Source: Acinetobacter rudis (lineage in GTDB: Bacteria > Pseudomonadota > Gammaproteobacteria > Pseudomonadales > Moraxellaceae). Taken from it: 64,000 bases of DNA. Positions 7,904-16,692 of this stretch are shown here, piece by piece. The DNA lies in the NCBI RefSeq assembly GCF_000829675.1, contig NZ_BBRX01000031.1, forward strand, positions 1 through 64,000, read 5' to 3'. Each line of letters opens with the position of its first letter. Positions within the stretch are counted from its first letter, which is position 1. The translations under genes were made by a program, and so were the position numbers. The notes under the pieces were generated by a model. The model searched no databases. It was not told the DNA's origin and saw only the letters and a program-made list of their open reading frames with translations.

Positions 7904-7946
7904 TTAAACCAAGCTGAGAGCACACAATAAACTCAAACGTGGGAGT

Positions 7947-7981
7947 GGCAGTAATTATAACGATATAGATACTGCCCTTTT
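7947..7981 (+). terminator. probable terminator after hemP
   Basis: GGCAGTA and TACTGCC arms around a 17-base loop followed by CTTTTCTTTT, about 45 bases after the hemP stop. The stem is short, so the call is moderate. Confidence 0.5.
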
Positions 7982-8010
7982 CTTTTGACCCATATTTTAT
8001 GTTAAATGTT

Positions 8011-9390
8011 TTAATTCATTATATTCTTATTCACCAGACTTATACTTACGCTTAGACCACCCGTCGGCGCTCGACTAAACTGTAGTTGTCCTTGGTGTAA
8101 TTCAATAATCTTTTTACAAATTGATAAGCCTAAGCCACTACCCTGTGTCTTACTTCCCAATGCACGATAAAATCTCTCACCCATACGATCTAAAGTTTCA
8201 TTAGTGAGTTGTTGCCCATTATCTTCGATCAATAAAATGCTCTGTTGCTGAGTTTGTTGAAAGCGAATGGTGACTTTTGCAGAAAAGTCGCTATAACGTA
8301 TGGCATTATCAATTAAGTTGCGTATACAGATATAAAGAAATTCACGCTGTGCCCACACCCAGTATTCGTCCTCTTGCTTCATGTCTTGTATTGGAAAATC
8401 TAATTGAACATCAATATTTTTTTCCACGATGAAGGGTTCTAAAGACGCTAATACCTCATGCAATAACCGCTGAATATCAAACTGCTGCTTATGTAACTGT
8501 TGTTGATCCGTTGGATCTAAGCGAGCCAATAACAATAAATTTTCAAGGACTTGTACTCCTCGGTTTAAATCTTGTTGTATCGCAACCAAATCTGGCTGTA
8601 TTTGCTCTAAGTGTCCTACATGTTTACGCTGTAATACCTGTAAGCGCATTTGCATGGCTGAAAGTGGCGAGCGTAACTCATGTGCTGCATCTGCAGTGAA
8701 ACGTTGCTCTGCGGCCAACGCATGTTGTAAGCGTGAGAATAACAAATTGAGCTGCTGTAAAATGGGTTGTAATTCTACGAACTCTGGTTGGATATTTTCA
8801 ATTGGGCTTAAATCATTACTGTCTTTCGCTGCTATATGCTGTGATAGACGTTTAATTGAAGAAAATTGTTTCCTAACAGAGAAATTCAGTAGCAGTGCTT
8901 GTAATAACCATAAAATAATTAATCCTGCGGTGTAGACTGAAATACTGCCCCAGAAATCATCAAAACGTTCGGTTAAGGGCTGATAAAGTGTGACCTGCAT
9001 ATGACGCTCATTATCTTGTACGTGATAATAACGCCACAATTGTTGTTCATGCCATGCATAAGCATACTGACCATCTCCATAACTCAAAATTGAACTTGGC
9101 TTGATCGATGGAAATTCTTTAGATTGAGTGAGTAATTGCTGATCAAAGGTCAGTTGGTAGTTAATCGAAAATTCTTCACTGAGATCATCGACCTGTAGAC
9201 CATGATTTTGCTTTATATCTCGACTTAAAAGCATATCAGCCACTTCATCCATAATCTCATCTTGCATACTCATGCTCTGATAAATAGAAATCAGCACTAA
9301 AAATAAAAGTGCAACAATCCCCGCAATCATAGAGCTCAGCATTGCCGTTTTTATTAATCGACTTTGCAAAGAAATATTGACCTTTGTCAT
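8011..9390 (-). CDS. qseC: QseC-like sensor histidine kinase
   Basis: A 459-residue membrane sensor kinase. Two membrane segments (about 13-35 and 153-172) enclose a ~115-residue periplasmic sensor; a HAMP-like linker follows. The dimerisation box is TADAAHELRSPLSAMQMRL with the phospho-accepting His near 237. ATP-binding motifs follow: N box (NLIDNAIRYS), G1 (DNGQQL), F and G2 (GSGLGLSICKKI). Its gene starts seven bases after the response regulator stop, so the two form one operon. The ygiW gene upstream matches the qseBC neighbourhood of enterobacteria, but PmrB-type kinases share this architecture, so the QseC name rests on context and overall likeness. The signal sensed cannot be read from the sequence. 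Confidence 0.8.
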   Translation of the reverse strand: MTKVNISLQSRLIKTAMLSSMIAGIVALLFLVLISIYQSMSMQDEIMDEVADMLLSRDIKQNHGLQVDDLSEEFSINYQLTFDQQLLTQSKEFPSIKPSSILSYGDGQYAYAWHEQQLWRYYHVQDNERHMQVTLYQPLTERFDDFWGSISVYTAGLIILWLLQALLLNFSVRKQFSSIKRLSQHIAAKDSNDLSPIENIQPEFVELQPILQQLNLLFSRLQHALAAEQRFTADAAHELRSPLSAMQMRLQVLQRKHVGHLEQIQPDLVAIQQDLNRGVQVLENLLLLARLDPTDQQQLHKQQFDIQRLLHEVLASLEPFIVEKNIDVQLDFPIQDMKQEDEYWVWAQREFLYICIRNLIDNAIRYSDFSAKVTIRFQQTQQQSILLIEDNGQQLTNETLDRMGERFYRALGSKTQGSGLGLSICKKIIELHQGQLQFSRAPTGGLSVSISLVNKNIMN

Positions 9391-9397
9391 GTCAAGC

Positions 9398-10066
9398 TTA
9401 CTCTTTCGGTTCTTGATGCATGCGATAACCTAGTCCTCGAATCGTCTTAATCATTTTCACCCCAATTTTTTTACGAATTTGATAGATAAAAACTTCAATA
9501 GCATTACTTTCAATTTCATCGCCCCATGCATAAAGTGATTGTTCGAGTTGTTCGCGGGTCATCACATGGCCTGGACGTTGCATCAATTTATGTAAAATCT
9601 GAAACTCTTTAGCAGTCAAATTAACTACTGTACCCGCTTGAGTTAACACTTTAGCTTGTGGATCTAAACATAAATCAGCAAAACATAATTGTTGACTATG
9701 TACACTTTGTTGTTGGCGTAAATGACTACGAATACGAGCGGATAACTCTTCTAAACTAAAAGGCTTAACTAAATAATCATGTGCACCTAGGTCTAGGCCA
9801 CTCACTCGATCTGAAATAGAATCACGTGCGGTGATAAAAATAACAGGGCAAGACAATTTAAGTTGCTGAATTTTTTCAATGATCTCATCACCACTGTTTT
9901 TCGGTAGGCCACGATCTAATAAAATACAATCATAGTCATGTTGTTCAATGGCCAAAATGGCATGATCCCCCCGCTCAACCCAATCTATACTATAACCATC
10001 CATTTCAAGCCATGTTTTAATACTTTCAGCTTGAGAAGCATCATCTTCAGCAAGTAAAATTCTCAT
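9398..10066 (-). CDS. qseB: QseB-like OmpR-family response regulator
   Basis: A 222-residue regulator. The receiver domain has the acidic pocket EDD (7-9), the phospho-accepting Asp51 in CILLDRGLP, Thr in FITARD and Lys in DYLVKPF. The C-terminal winged-helix domain begins near residue 125, with LTAKEFQILHKLMQRPGHV and a final RGLGYRM as in PhoB/OmpR-type DNA binders. Partner of the kinase encoded immediately downstream. The ygiW-like gene lies about 120 bases upstream on the same strand and may be a target or operon member. It is not the PmrA of Acinetobacter as I remember that sequence. Confidence 0.83.
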   Translation of the reverse strand: MRILLAEDDASQAESIKTWLEMDGYSIDWVERGDHAILAIEQHDYDCILLDRGLPKNSGDEIIEKIQQLKLSCPVIFITARDSISDRVSGLDLGAHDYLVKPFSLEELSARIRSHLRQQQSVHSQQLCFADLCLDPQAKVLTQAGTVVNLTAKEFQILHKLMQRPGHVMTREQLEQSLYAWGDEIESNAIEVFIYQIRKKIGVKMIKTIRGLGYRMHQEPKE

Positions 10067-10125
10067 AAATTAGCCCCAAGTTTTTTAACAAGATTCTAAA
10101 CTTAATTATCAATTATAATAGCCAA

Positions 10126-10154
10126 AAACCACATGACATCATGACATGTGGTTT
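10126..10154 (-). terminator. terminator after ygiW
   Basis: AAACCACATG / CATGTGGTTT perfect 10-base arms with a nine-base loop; on the minus strand it runs into TTTTT. It sits between ygiW and the response regulator gene, so qseBC transcription is probably partly independent of ygiW. Confidence 0.7.
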
Positions 10155-10189
10155 CTCATTCAATGAATTTTGACATTAAACACTAGCAA

Positions 10190-10561
10190 TTAAAAACGTA
10201 GTGATTTCACATCAATTTCAACACGTTTCGTTGGTTTATAATCAACGTCAACCTCACCAACAAGCGTAATAGCCGTGTTTGCAGCAATTGGTCGACCTTG
10301 CCATAATTCATGATCAATTTCGACAGTAATACTGCCCGTCTGATCACGAAATTCATATTTTTCATCACCCAGTGATTTAACCACATTACCGCGTAATTCA
10401 ACTTGTGTATTATCTTTTGCATTGAGTGCTTGCTTAACAGTTTTAAGGCTAACAACAGCCGCTTGATTCACCACATTTTGATTCACAGGTATATTGGCAA
10501 TCGCTACGCTTGTGGTTGTAATCACCGCAGCTGCGATTAAAAATTTTGAGATTATTTTCAT
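10190..10561 (-). CDS. ygiW: YgiW/YdeI-family periplasmic OB-fold protein
   Basis: A 123-residue exported protein: signal peptide to about residue 22 (ends SVAIA), then a single OB-fold of the bacterial BOF family, shown by VELRGNVVKSLGDEKYEF, DQTGSITVEID, LVGEVDVDYKP and the terminal VEIDVKSLRF. Family members are periplasmic stress-tolerance proteins (peroxide, cadmium, acid) and one is linked to QseBC in enterobacteria and Aggregatibacter. The QseBC-like pair directly downstream repeats that linkage, so regulation by the two-component system is likely. The binding ligand of the OB-fold is unknown. Confidence 0.87.
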   Translation of the reverse strand: MKIISKFLIAAAVITTTSVAIANIPVNQNVVNQAAVVSLKTVKQALNAKDNTQVELRGNVVKSLGDEKYEFRDQTGSITVEIDHELWQGRPIAANTAITLVGEVDVDYKPTKRVEIDVKSLRF

Positions 10562-10697
10562 ACTACTTTCCTCATTGTTTTGTGAGAGTTTATTGCGATA
10601 CGATCATTTCGATATCTGTAGTTAAACAAATTCAGATGAAGTGAATCTTAAGAATTTTAATCAATCAAAAAAGTTGAATCATCACTCTTATACAATA

Positions 10698-12434
10698 TTA
10701 TCCCCAAGGTAAAACCGTAAAGACCTCATCTAAACTGGTTTCTCCTTGTAAAATCTGTTCAGCCGCAGCTATACGTAAAGGTAAAATGCCTGCTTTATAT
10801 ACAGCCTCACGTATGTGTAGATGTTGATTGCCCTGAATAATCTGTTGTTTTAAAGCCGTAGTAATAGGTAGAAACTCATAAAGAGCTATACGTCCCACAA
10901 AACCTGTTTCTCTACAATGAGGGCAACCTCGTGCTCGATAGAGCTGCTCAGGTTGCACATAGTGATAATCTGCAACAAGGTGCTGCCATTTAATCGCATC
11001 AACCAGCGCAAGTTGTTTACAATATGGGCAAAGTCTTCTTACTAAACGCTGCGCTAGAATACCCAATAAAGTTGCTGCAATTAAAAATGGTTGTATGCCT
11101 AGGTCCTGCAATCGAATCAAACTCGACACTGCATCTTGAGTATGTAACGTAGAAAAAACCAAATGTCCTGTGAGCGCGGCTTGAATCGCCATCTGTGCAG
11201 TGCGTTGATCACGGATCTCTCCAACCATAATAATATCAGGGTCTTGTCGCATCAGTGCTCGAATGGCCTCTGCAAAACCTAAATCTATTTTTGGATTAAT
11301 CTGCATTTGATTAAAACTAGGTTCTAGCATTTCAATCGGATCTTCGATACTACAGACATTGAATTGTTCTGTAGCACATTGTTTGAGGGTCGAATATAAC
11401 GTTGTTGTCTTGCCTGAACCTGTTGGCCCAGTCACTAAAATCATGCCATTTCTTGCTTGAATCAACTGCTGCCATGTCGCCAACAAATTTGCACTAAAAC
11501 CCAATTGCGATAAATCTCTCAGCAAAAGCATTGGATCAAAAATCCTTAATACCATTTTTTCACCAAATGCCGTAGGTAAAGTTGATATACGCAGTTCTCG
11601 TTGTTCTTTGTGTGAGGTTTGCATAGCTAAACGACCGTCTTGTGGTCTGCGCCGCTCTGCAACATTAAGCTGTGCTAATATCTTAAGTCGAGCCACTACG
11701 GCATTAAATGTAGTCATCGGCATGCGATGAACACAGTGTAATAATCCATCGATGCGAAATCGAACTTGTCCCTGTATTTGACGCGGCTCTAGATGAATAT
11801 CACTAGCTCTCTGTTCAAATGCAAATTGTAGTAACCAATCCACTAACTGCACGATATGTTGTTCATCAAGCTCACTCTCCACTTGAATGATAGCGGGTTC
11901 AGCAAATTGATGACGATCGTATTGTTTTTTTGCCGCATAAGTCGCTTGGTTAATACTGTAAAATTCAGACTGATATCGCTGCATTGTTTCAGGATCAAGT
12001 AGAACAACACTAATATTTTTGGGCTTTAAACTCATTGCCAATTGGGGAATCCACTGCTGATTAAATGGCTGTGTTGTCGCAATCCAAACCTGATCCTGCT
12101 GAATTTCGACAGCTAGGATATGATTTTTGAGTGCAAACTCTTGACTCATGATCTGAGTCAAAGCAGCGATGTCCAATTTAAGTGGATCTAATGTATAAAG
12201 TGCTAAGCCTGATTTCTTCGCCAGCCACAAACATAAATCATTTAAGTTCAGTGTAGATTTATGTTCAAGATTACATAATTTAAAATGTGCAATCCACTGC
12301 AAAGCATGCCACGACTGTTGCTCGGTACGACGTGGAGTTGTTCGAACTAAATCGAGATCACGTTGAGTGATCAAACCATCTTGATGTAGCTGCTGTAAAC
12401 ACCAAGTACTATCGATGTTAAAATCCACATGCAT
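10698..12434 (-). CDS. gspE: type II secretion/type IV pilus-type ATPase GspE
   Basis: A 578-residue secretion ATPase of the GspE/PulE/PilB family. An N-terminal T2SSE_N-like region (~1-165) precedes the ATPase core: Walker A GPTGSGKTTT (~333-342), Asp box, Walker B with IMVGEIRD, and His box (LVFSTLHTQDA). The tetracysteine zinc site CPYC...CPHC follows at ~470-510, which separates GspE/PilB from retraction ATPases of the PilT type. It sits alone, without other gsp genes, as is usual in Acinetobacter where type II secretion genes are scattered. Probable type II cargo lies in the same window (the AA10 LPMO and two GlyGly-CTERM proteins). PilB-like function cannot be fully excluded from sequence alone. 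Confidence 0.82.
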   Translation of the reverse strand: MHVDFNIDSTWCLQQLHQDGLITQRDLDLVRTTPRRTEQQSWHALQWIAHFKLCNLEHKSTLNLNDLCLWLAKKSGLALYTLDPLKLDIAALTQIMSQEFALKNHILAVEIQQDQVWIATTQPFNQQWIPQLAMSLKPKNISVVLLDPETMQRYQSEFYSINQATYAAKKQYDRHQFAEPAIIQVESELDEQHIVQLVDWLLQFAFEQRASDIHLEPRQIQGQVRFRIDGLLHCVHRMPMTTFNAVVARLKILAQLNVAERRRPQDGRLAMQTSHKEQRELRISTLPTAFGEKMVLRIFDPMLLLRDLSQLGFSANLLATWQQLIQARNGMILVTGPTGSGKTTTLYSTLKQCATEQFNVCSIEDPIEMLEPSFNQMQINPKIDLGFAEAIRALMRQDPDIIMVGEIRDQRTAQMAIQAALTGHLVFSTLHTQDAVSSLIRLQDLGIQPFLIAATLLGILAQRLVRRLCPYCKQLALVDAIKWQHLVADYHYVQPEQLYRARGCPHCRETGFVGRIALYEFLPITTALKQQIIQGNQHLHIREAVYKAGILPLRIAAAEQILQGETSLDEVFTVLPWG

Positions 12435-12617
12435 GAAATGTTATTCCTATATTATTTTATTCAAGGTTTCTTATTATTTTTTCTTTGGCCTTTAAGCAAA
12501 AACCCAATTACATCATCAACCAATAGACAACTTCTCTCCTTCTCTTTGCAATAAGCCGTCCAATCGAACTGATAGAGTAAATTGAAACGGCCTAGAAAAC
12601 TTATCGCTGCAATCTAT

Positions 12618-13358
12618 TTAATCTACTATCTTTTCAATCTGCACAATCTCGACCGCATAATCACTAACATTAAATTTAATATTAAATTCGGCAAACATCA
12701 TGCCATAGATTCTTGTTGTGTCTTGTTGGTATGCAGGTCGGGGATCTAAAGCTAGCACTTGTTCAAGTTCAGCGATCTTTTGTGGAGTTAATAGACCTTG
12801 GGCTAGATACCCTTGTTGTTGCTCCACGGAGACATCTCGCCACACTACAGCCTTAGTCAGTGGTTGTTGTTGAGCATAACCACTTTGTGCATCCACAATC
12901 GCATCTGAATAATGAATATAGGGTTTTATATCAACGATCGGTGTGCCATCCAATAAGTCACTCCCAGAAACATAAATACGCACAGACTTACCCTGTTTTA
13001 CCACTTTCTTAAACTTAACCACTGAAAGACCTAAAGCAGCGGGTCGGTACATACTACGAGTCGCAAAGACTCCTATTTTTTGATTGCCCCCCAAACGTGG
13101 TGGACGGACTTGTGCACGAAAACTAGGTGCTGCTGCCTCATTGGATGAAACTGCTTTATTATCATGAAAATTCCAAATTAGCCATAAATGGCTAAACTCT
13201 TCAATTCCTTCAAATGCCGCAAGATCATTATAAGGTGCCTGCATTTCCAAATAAGATTCAACTTCAACCAAATTTGGTTGTCGCGGAATTCCAAACTTTT
13301 CGCGAAATGGACTATGCATATACGCGATGATTGGGACTTGTATGCAGGGCTTCATCAT
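12618..13358 (-). CDS. trmO: tRNA m6t6A37 methyltransferase TrmO
   Basis: A 246-residue cytoplasmic protein of the TrmO/YaeB (former VirR/UPF0066) family, which adds a methyl group from SAM to t6A37 in tRNA-Thr. The TrmO beta-barrel domain occupies about 8-145: IAYMHSPFREKFGIPRQP, FSHLWLIWNFH, RPPRLGGNQKIGVFATRS, YRPAALGLSVVK, LDGTPIVDIKPY. The C-terminal ~90 residues match the smaller helical domain of the E. coli enzyme. ATG at 13358 is followed by a second ATG; either could be used. The gene is divergent from the ferredoxin-NADP reductase gene. Confidence 0.92.
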   Translation of the reverse strand: MMKPCIQVPIIAYMHSPFREKFGIPRQPNLVEVESYLEMQAPYNDLAAFEGIEEFSHLWLIWNFHDNKAVSSNEAAAPSFRAQVRPPRLGGNQKIGVFATRSMYRPAALGLSVVKFKKVVKQGKSVRIYVSGSDLLDGTPIVDIKPYIHYSDAIVDAQSGYAQQQPLTKAVVWRDVSVEQQQGYLAQGLLTPQKIAELEQVLALDPRPAYQQDTTRIYGMMFAEFNIKFNVSDYAVEIVQIEKIVD

Positions 13359-13458
13359 TTTTACTCATAAGCTCAATTAATTTTATTCAGTTTATCGAGA
13401 ATGATTTTAGTTTAGAATAGTGGTCTATATTAATTTTTTATGTTTATTGAGACATTTA

Positions 13459-14238
13459 ATGGCTGCTTTTAACGTCGAAAAGATCACGCACGTCCATCAT
13501 TGGAATGATACCCTTTTTAGTTTTAAAACCACTCGCGATACTGCACTACGCTTTAAGAATGGCCAATTCGTAATGATTGGGCTTGAAGTCAATGGTAAAC
13601 CACTCATGCGTGCATACTCTATTGCTAGTGCCAACTACGAAGAAGAACTCGAATTCTTCTCAATTAAAGTTCAAGACGGTCCACTGACATCAATTCTACA
13701 AAAAGTACAAGTTGGTGATGAACTCTTAGTTTCTAAAAAACCTACAGGTACTTTAGTACTAGACGATCTTAACCCTGGTAAAAACTTATATTTACTTTCT
13801 TCAGGTACTGGTCTAGCGCCATTCTTATCGGTCATTCGTGATCCTGAGACTTATGAGCGCTTTGAAAAAGTTATTGTTGTTCATGGTACACGTTTTATAT
13901 CAGAACTCGCTTATCAAGAGCTTATTCTAGATGAACTACCAAATAACGAATTTTTCCAAGAAATTGGTATTCAAGAAAAATTAGTTTACTACCCAACTGT
14001 TACACGTGAAGAATTCCACACTCGTGGTCGTGTTACTCATGCGATCGAATCTGGTGAACTATTTGAAAAAATTGGTTTACCTCGATTTAATCCTGAAACT
14101 GACCGTGCGATGTTATGTGGTAGCCCACACTTCTTAAAAGACGTTGCAGACTTATTAGATCAACATGGTCTAAAAGAATCGCCACGTATGGGTGAACTTG
14201 GTGATTATGTTATTGAACGTGCTTTTGTTGAAAAATAA
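13459..14238 (+). CDS. fpr: ferredoxin/flavodoxin-NADP reductase
   Basis: A 259-residue FAD enzyme that exchanges electrons between NADPH and ferredoxin or flavodoxin. The FAD site is shown by RAYSIAS (about 50-56) and the NADP-binding Rossmann part by LSSGTGLAPFLS and LCGSPHF. The length and sequence match the bacterial Azotobacter-type Fpr of about 258 residues, ending in an aromatic-containing tail (ERAFVEK). The start is the ATG at 13459 (MAAFNVEKIT); a GTG 39 bases upstream would add a poorly coding stretch. The downstream hairpin at 14263 ends the transcript. Confidence 0.93.
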   Translation: MAAFNVEKITHVHHWNDTLFSFKTTRDTALRFKNGQFVMIGLEVNGKPLMRAYSIASANYEEELEFFSIKVQDGPLTSILQKVQVGDELLVSKKPTGTLVLDDLNPGKNLYLLSSGTGLAPFLSVIRDPETYERFEKVIVVHGTRFISELAYQELILDELPNNEFFQEIGIQEKLVYYPTVTREEFHTRGRVTHAIESGELFEKIGLPRFNPETDRAMLCGSPHFLKDVADLLDQHGLKESPRMGELGDYVIERAFVEK

Positions 14239-14262
14239 TAATTATCTTCGACAAAATTAAAT

Positions 14263-14295
14263 AAAAAGTCCTAACCTATAAGGTTGGGACTTTTT
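14263..14295 (+). terminator. terminator after fpr
   Basis: GTCCTAACCT / AGGTTGGGAC arms (one G-U pair) with A-tract before and TTTTT after, 25 bases past the fpr stop. Confidence 0.85.
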
Positions 14296-14400
14296 ATTAT
14301 TATCAAAACAATCAGCACTCTTATTATATTACTTCCCTCAACACAAAGCCGACCTCACTCCGCAGTATAATAATCAAAAAACTCTAATCACAACTAAAGT

Positions 14401-14435
14401 AAAAAAGCCGAGTTCACTAAAATAGAACTCAGCTT
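14401..14435 (-). terminator. terminator downstream of LPMO gene
   Basis: On the minus strand, AAGCTGAGTTC and GAACTCGGCTT arms (one mismatch) with a nine-base loop are followed by TTTTTT. It lies about 180 bases past the LPMO stop. Confidence 0.7.
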
Positions 14436-14617
14436 ATCATTTACTTTAAACAGAACATGAATATAAAAAGTAAAAACTTAATCAAAACATCTATCACACG
14501 CTTAATCAATGATTAAATTTAGATTCAAAAGAAAATAATTATATAATTCATTTTAATTATTATAAATTACCAACCCCATAAAAACGTATTTATTTAAATA
14601 TTCAGTACTATGTCATA

Positions 14618-15532
14618 TTATCTATGAGCAGGCTCATCTACAGTATGACCTACTGTTGCACCAGCAGGAACTTTCCAAGGTTTAGTTACAGGCTTAGGTT
14701 TATTCACTGCTGGCTGTTGAATTGGCTCTCCAATTTGTACTGCACCTGCTGGTACTTTCCATGGCTTTCCAGCTGTAGGTTTCGTGTTGCTTTCTATCGG
14801 TTTAACATTTGTCACAGCTGGTTTAGGTGTCGATACAGTAGGTTTAGTATTCGCTAAAGGTTGAATATCGATATCACTACAGTTTAAGAAGGCTTCATTA
14901 CCTGCATCATCACGTTGCCAAACTGAGTACAAGATTGCCTTACCTTGACGATCTGCTGGAATACGAATATCGGTGTTATAAACAGCAGTACCATCTGAAT
15001 TAATCGTTGTTGGAGCCATTTTACCTTTATACAATGGGTGCTCTAAATCAAGATCAGACCATCGTAATTCACGATTTTGGAAGTTTGCATCTTTCTTAGT
15101 AATGTATATAGCATGGTCTGAAGGAAAATGCGGTGCGGTAAGTTTCCACACATGTTTAAAGCTTGAACCTGCTTGTAGTGGAGTTGCTTTCCATCCTTTA
15201 TTTTGTGGCACATCTAAGCCACGTTTATTCTTATCGCCAGCTGCACAAAGTAAACCATTTGGCACTGCTTTTTCTAATGCAGCTTGGTTATTACGCGGGT
15301 TGGGGTTTGCTGCACCTTCATTCCACTGAATAAAAGCATAGTAACCTGACACATCAAAACTCGCACGACAACCTGCATTTGGAATGGCACTAGAAGCTCC
15401 CCAAAACTTACCATCTTCTTTACATTGAAACTGTCGAGCTGCTGGATAAGATACCCCACCATGTGCAGAAACTTGTTGGGAAAAAAGTATTGCAAATATT
15501 TGAACTGTATTTAATAAAATTAATTTACGCAT
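14618..15532 (-). CDS. AA10 lytic polysaccharide monooxygenase (chitin-binding type)
   Basis: A 304-residue secreted copper enzyme. The signal peptide ends VSA at residue 23, leaving His24 as the N-terminal copper ligand (HGGVSYPAARQFQC); the second histidine of the brace is His135 in LTAPHF. AA10 enzymes oxidatively cut chitin or cellulose, and relatives such as GbpA are secreted by type II secretion. The catalytic domain spans about 24-225 and has six cysteines. The tail (~226-304) is a Pro/Thr/Lys-rich linker with two copies of KPWKVPAGA (256-264 and 284-292) instead of a recognisable carbohydrate-binding module. A solo gene in AT-rich surroundings. Substrate is inferred from the family. 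Confidence 0.9.
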   Translation of the reverse strand: MRKLILLNTVQIFAILFSQQVSAHGGVSYPAARQFQCKEDGKFWGASSAIPNAGCRASFDVSGYYAFIQWNEGAANPNPRNNQAALEKAVPNGLLCAAGDKNKRGLDVPQNKGWKATPLQAGSSFKHVWKLTAPHFPSDHAIYITKKDANFQNRELRWSDLDLEHPLYKGKMAPTTINSDGTAVYNTDIRIPADRQGKAILYSVWQRDDAGNEAFLNCSDIDIQPLANTKPTVSTPKPAVTNVKPIESNTKPTAGKPWKVPAGAVQIGEPIQQPAVNKPKPVTKPWKVPAGATVGHTVDEPAHR

Positions 15533-15957
15533 TATAATTCCGTCATAAAAAAAATATTTATAAGATAAAATTTATTGTATATAGTTTACAAACAACCTAA
15601 CTATATACTGGCAATTATAATCAGCTAAAACACACTTGCAATACAATGTTTGAATGATGTTAAAAATAAAAAATTTCAATTATCACAAAGATAATAAATA
15701 CCAGACAAAAAACACAGTTATTAAAATTTATGCTATAAATCTACATTAATAAAATATAAACAAGTCTTAAATTTTAAATAAACATAGAGAAAAATTATTT
15801 TAAAAAATATGACCATTCACTTTTATTTAAAATAATTTCCATTCATTATCACCAAATTTAAAATATTAATATTCAATACAAATTAATATTTTAAAATAGT
15901 GATAAATACTGCAAAACTTAATCAGAGTTTGACTATTTAGGTTTATTAGACTCAATC
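15533..15957. other. AT-rich intergenic region
   Basis: About 425 bases of very AT-rich sequence between the LPMO start and the next lipoprotein gene. I see no open frame with a ribosome site and no stable hairpin. It must hold the LPMO promoter, but the base composition gives too many -10-like matches to choose one. Confidence 0.5.
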
Positions 15958-16503
15958 TTAAAAAGACTTTATTTCTGAAGATAATTGTGTATTAAAAATT
16001 AGCTTAGGCAATGTCGCTGGGAAAAAATCTGCTTTTATTTCAACCAACTCAGACTCGCGTAATAATTCTAAAAAAATGTCAACTTCACCTAGATTAAGCA
16101 CAACTTTACTTTGCTCAATAGCTGTAGATAATGCGGTATCAATATAAAATATGTAGTTCTTACCAGCAAAAGAGACATTGATTGGACAATAGCTTCGATC
16201 ACAATGAAAATGTACATTTTCAGCTACGATTTCAACGCGCATAACACCTGTTGAATCACGATGAATAACTAACTGCCCTGCTGGTTGTGCATAAGCTGCC
16301 CCGAGATCATAAACCGCCCAGACATCTATCTTCTGATTTTTTCCCTGAACGATTGTGCGGTATTTCCAAGTCTTATCTAACTCAGCTTGCTCAGCAAGCT
16401 GCACTTTAGGTTCTACCACTGCGGTATATTGCAGTTCATCAGCAGTTTGCTTACACCCCGAAGTAGCCAAAAATAAGCCACATAAAAACACTTTAAGCTG
16501 CAT
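15958..16503 (-). CDS. putative lipoprotein of unknown function
   Basis: A 181-residue protein with a short signal peptide and lipobox TSGC (Cys17). The mature part looks like a beta-rich periplasmic domain: WKYRTIVQGKNQKIDVWAVY, MRVEIVAENVHFHCDRSYC and VSFAGKNYIFYID. The two cysteines in HCDRSYC could pair. I do not recognise the family. It follows the TelA operon on the same strand with a 190-base gap, so it may or may not share that transcript. Confidence 0.7.
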   Translation of the reverse strand: MQLKVFLCGLFLATSGCKQTADELQYTAVVEPKVQLAEQAELDKTWKYRTIVQGKNQKIDVWAVYDLGAAYAQPAGQLVIHRDSTGVMRVEIVAENVHFHCDRSYCPINVSFAGKNYIFYIDTALSTAIEQSKVVLNLGEVDIFLELLRESELVEIKADFFPATLPKLIFNTQLSSEIKSF

Positions 16504-16692
16504 CTACTAGATCCTTTATTTTTATTATCGACTCAATATTGAGCTAAATATAATTCGTTGATACGGATCTAGATATTTCAACATACAACACTGATAAAAT
16601 ATTAACCAACTAACATTTTGTACACATAATAACCACAGCACAAAACTTTTTAGAAGAAAACCAACATTGACATACAATTTTTTTAAATAATT

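Noticed and set aside
10648..10660. TTAA-N5-TTAA direct repeat upstream of ygiW, PmrA/QseB-box-like
   Set aside because: The repeat period is 9 bases, not the 11 of PmrA-type boxes, and TTAA is frequent in this AT-rich DNA.
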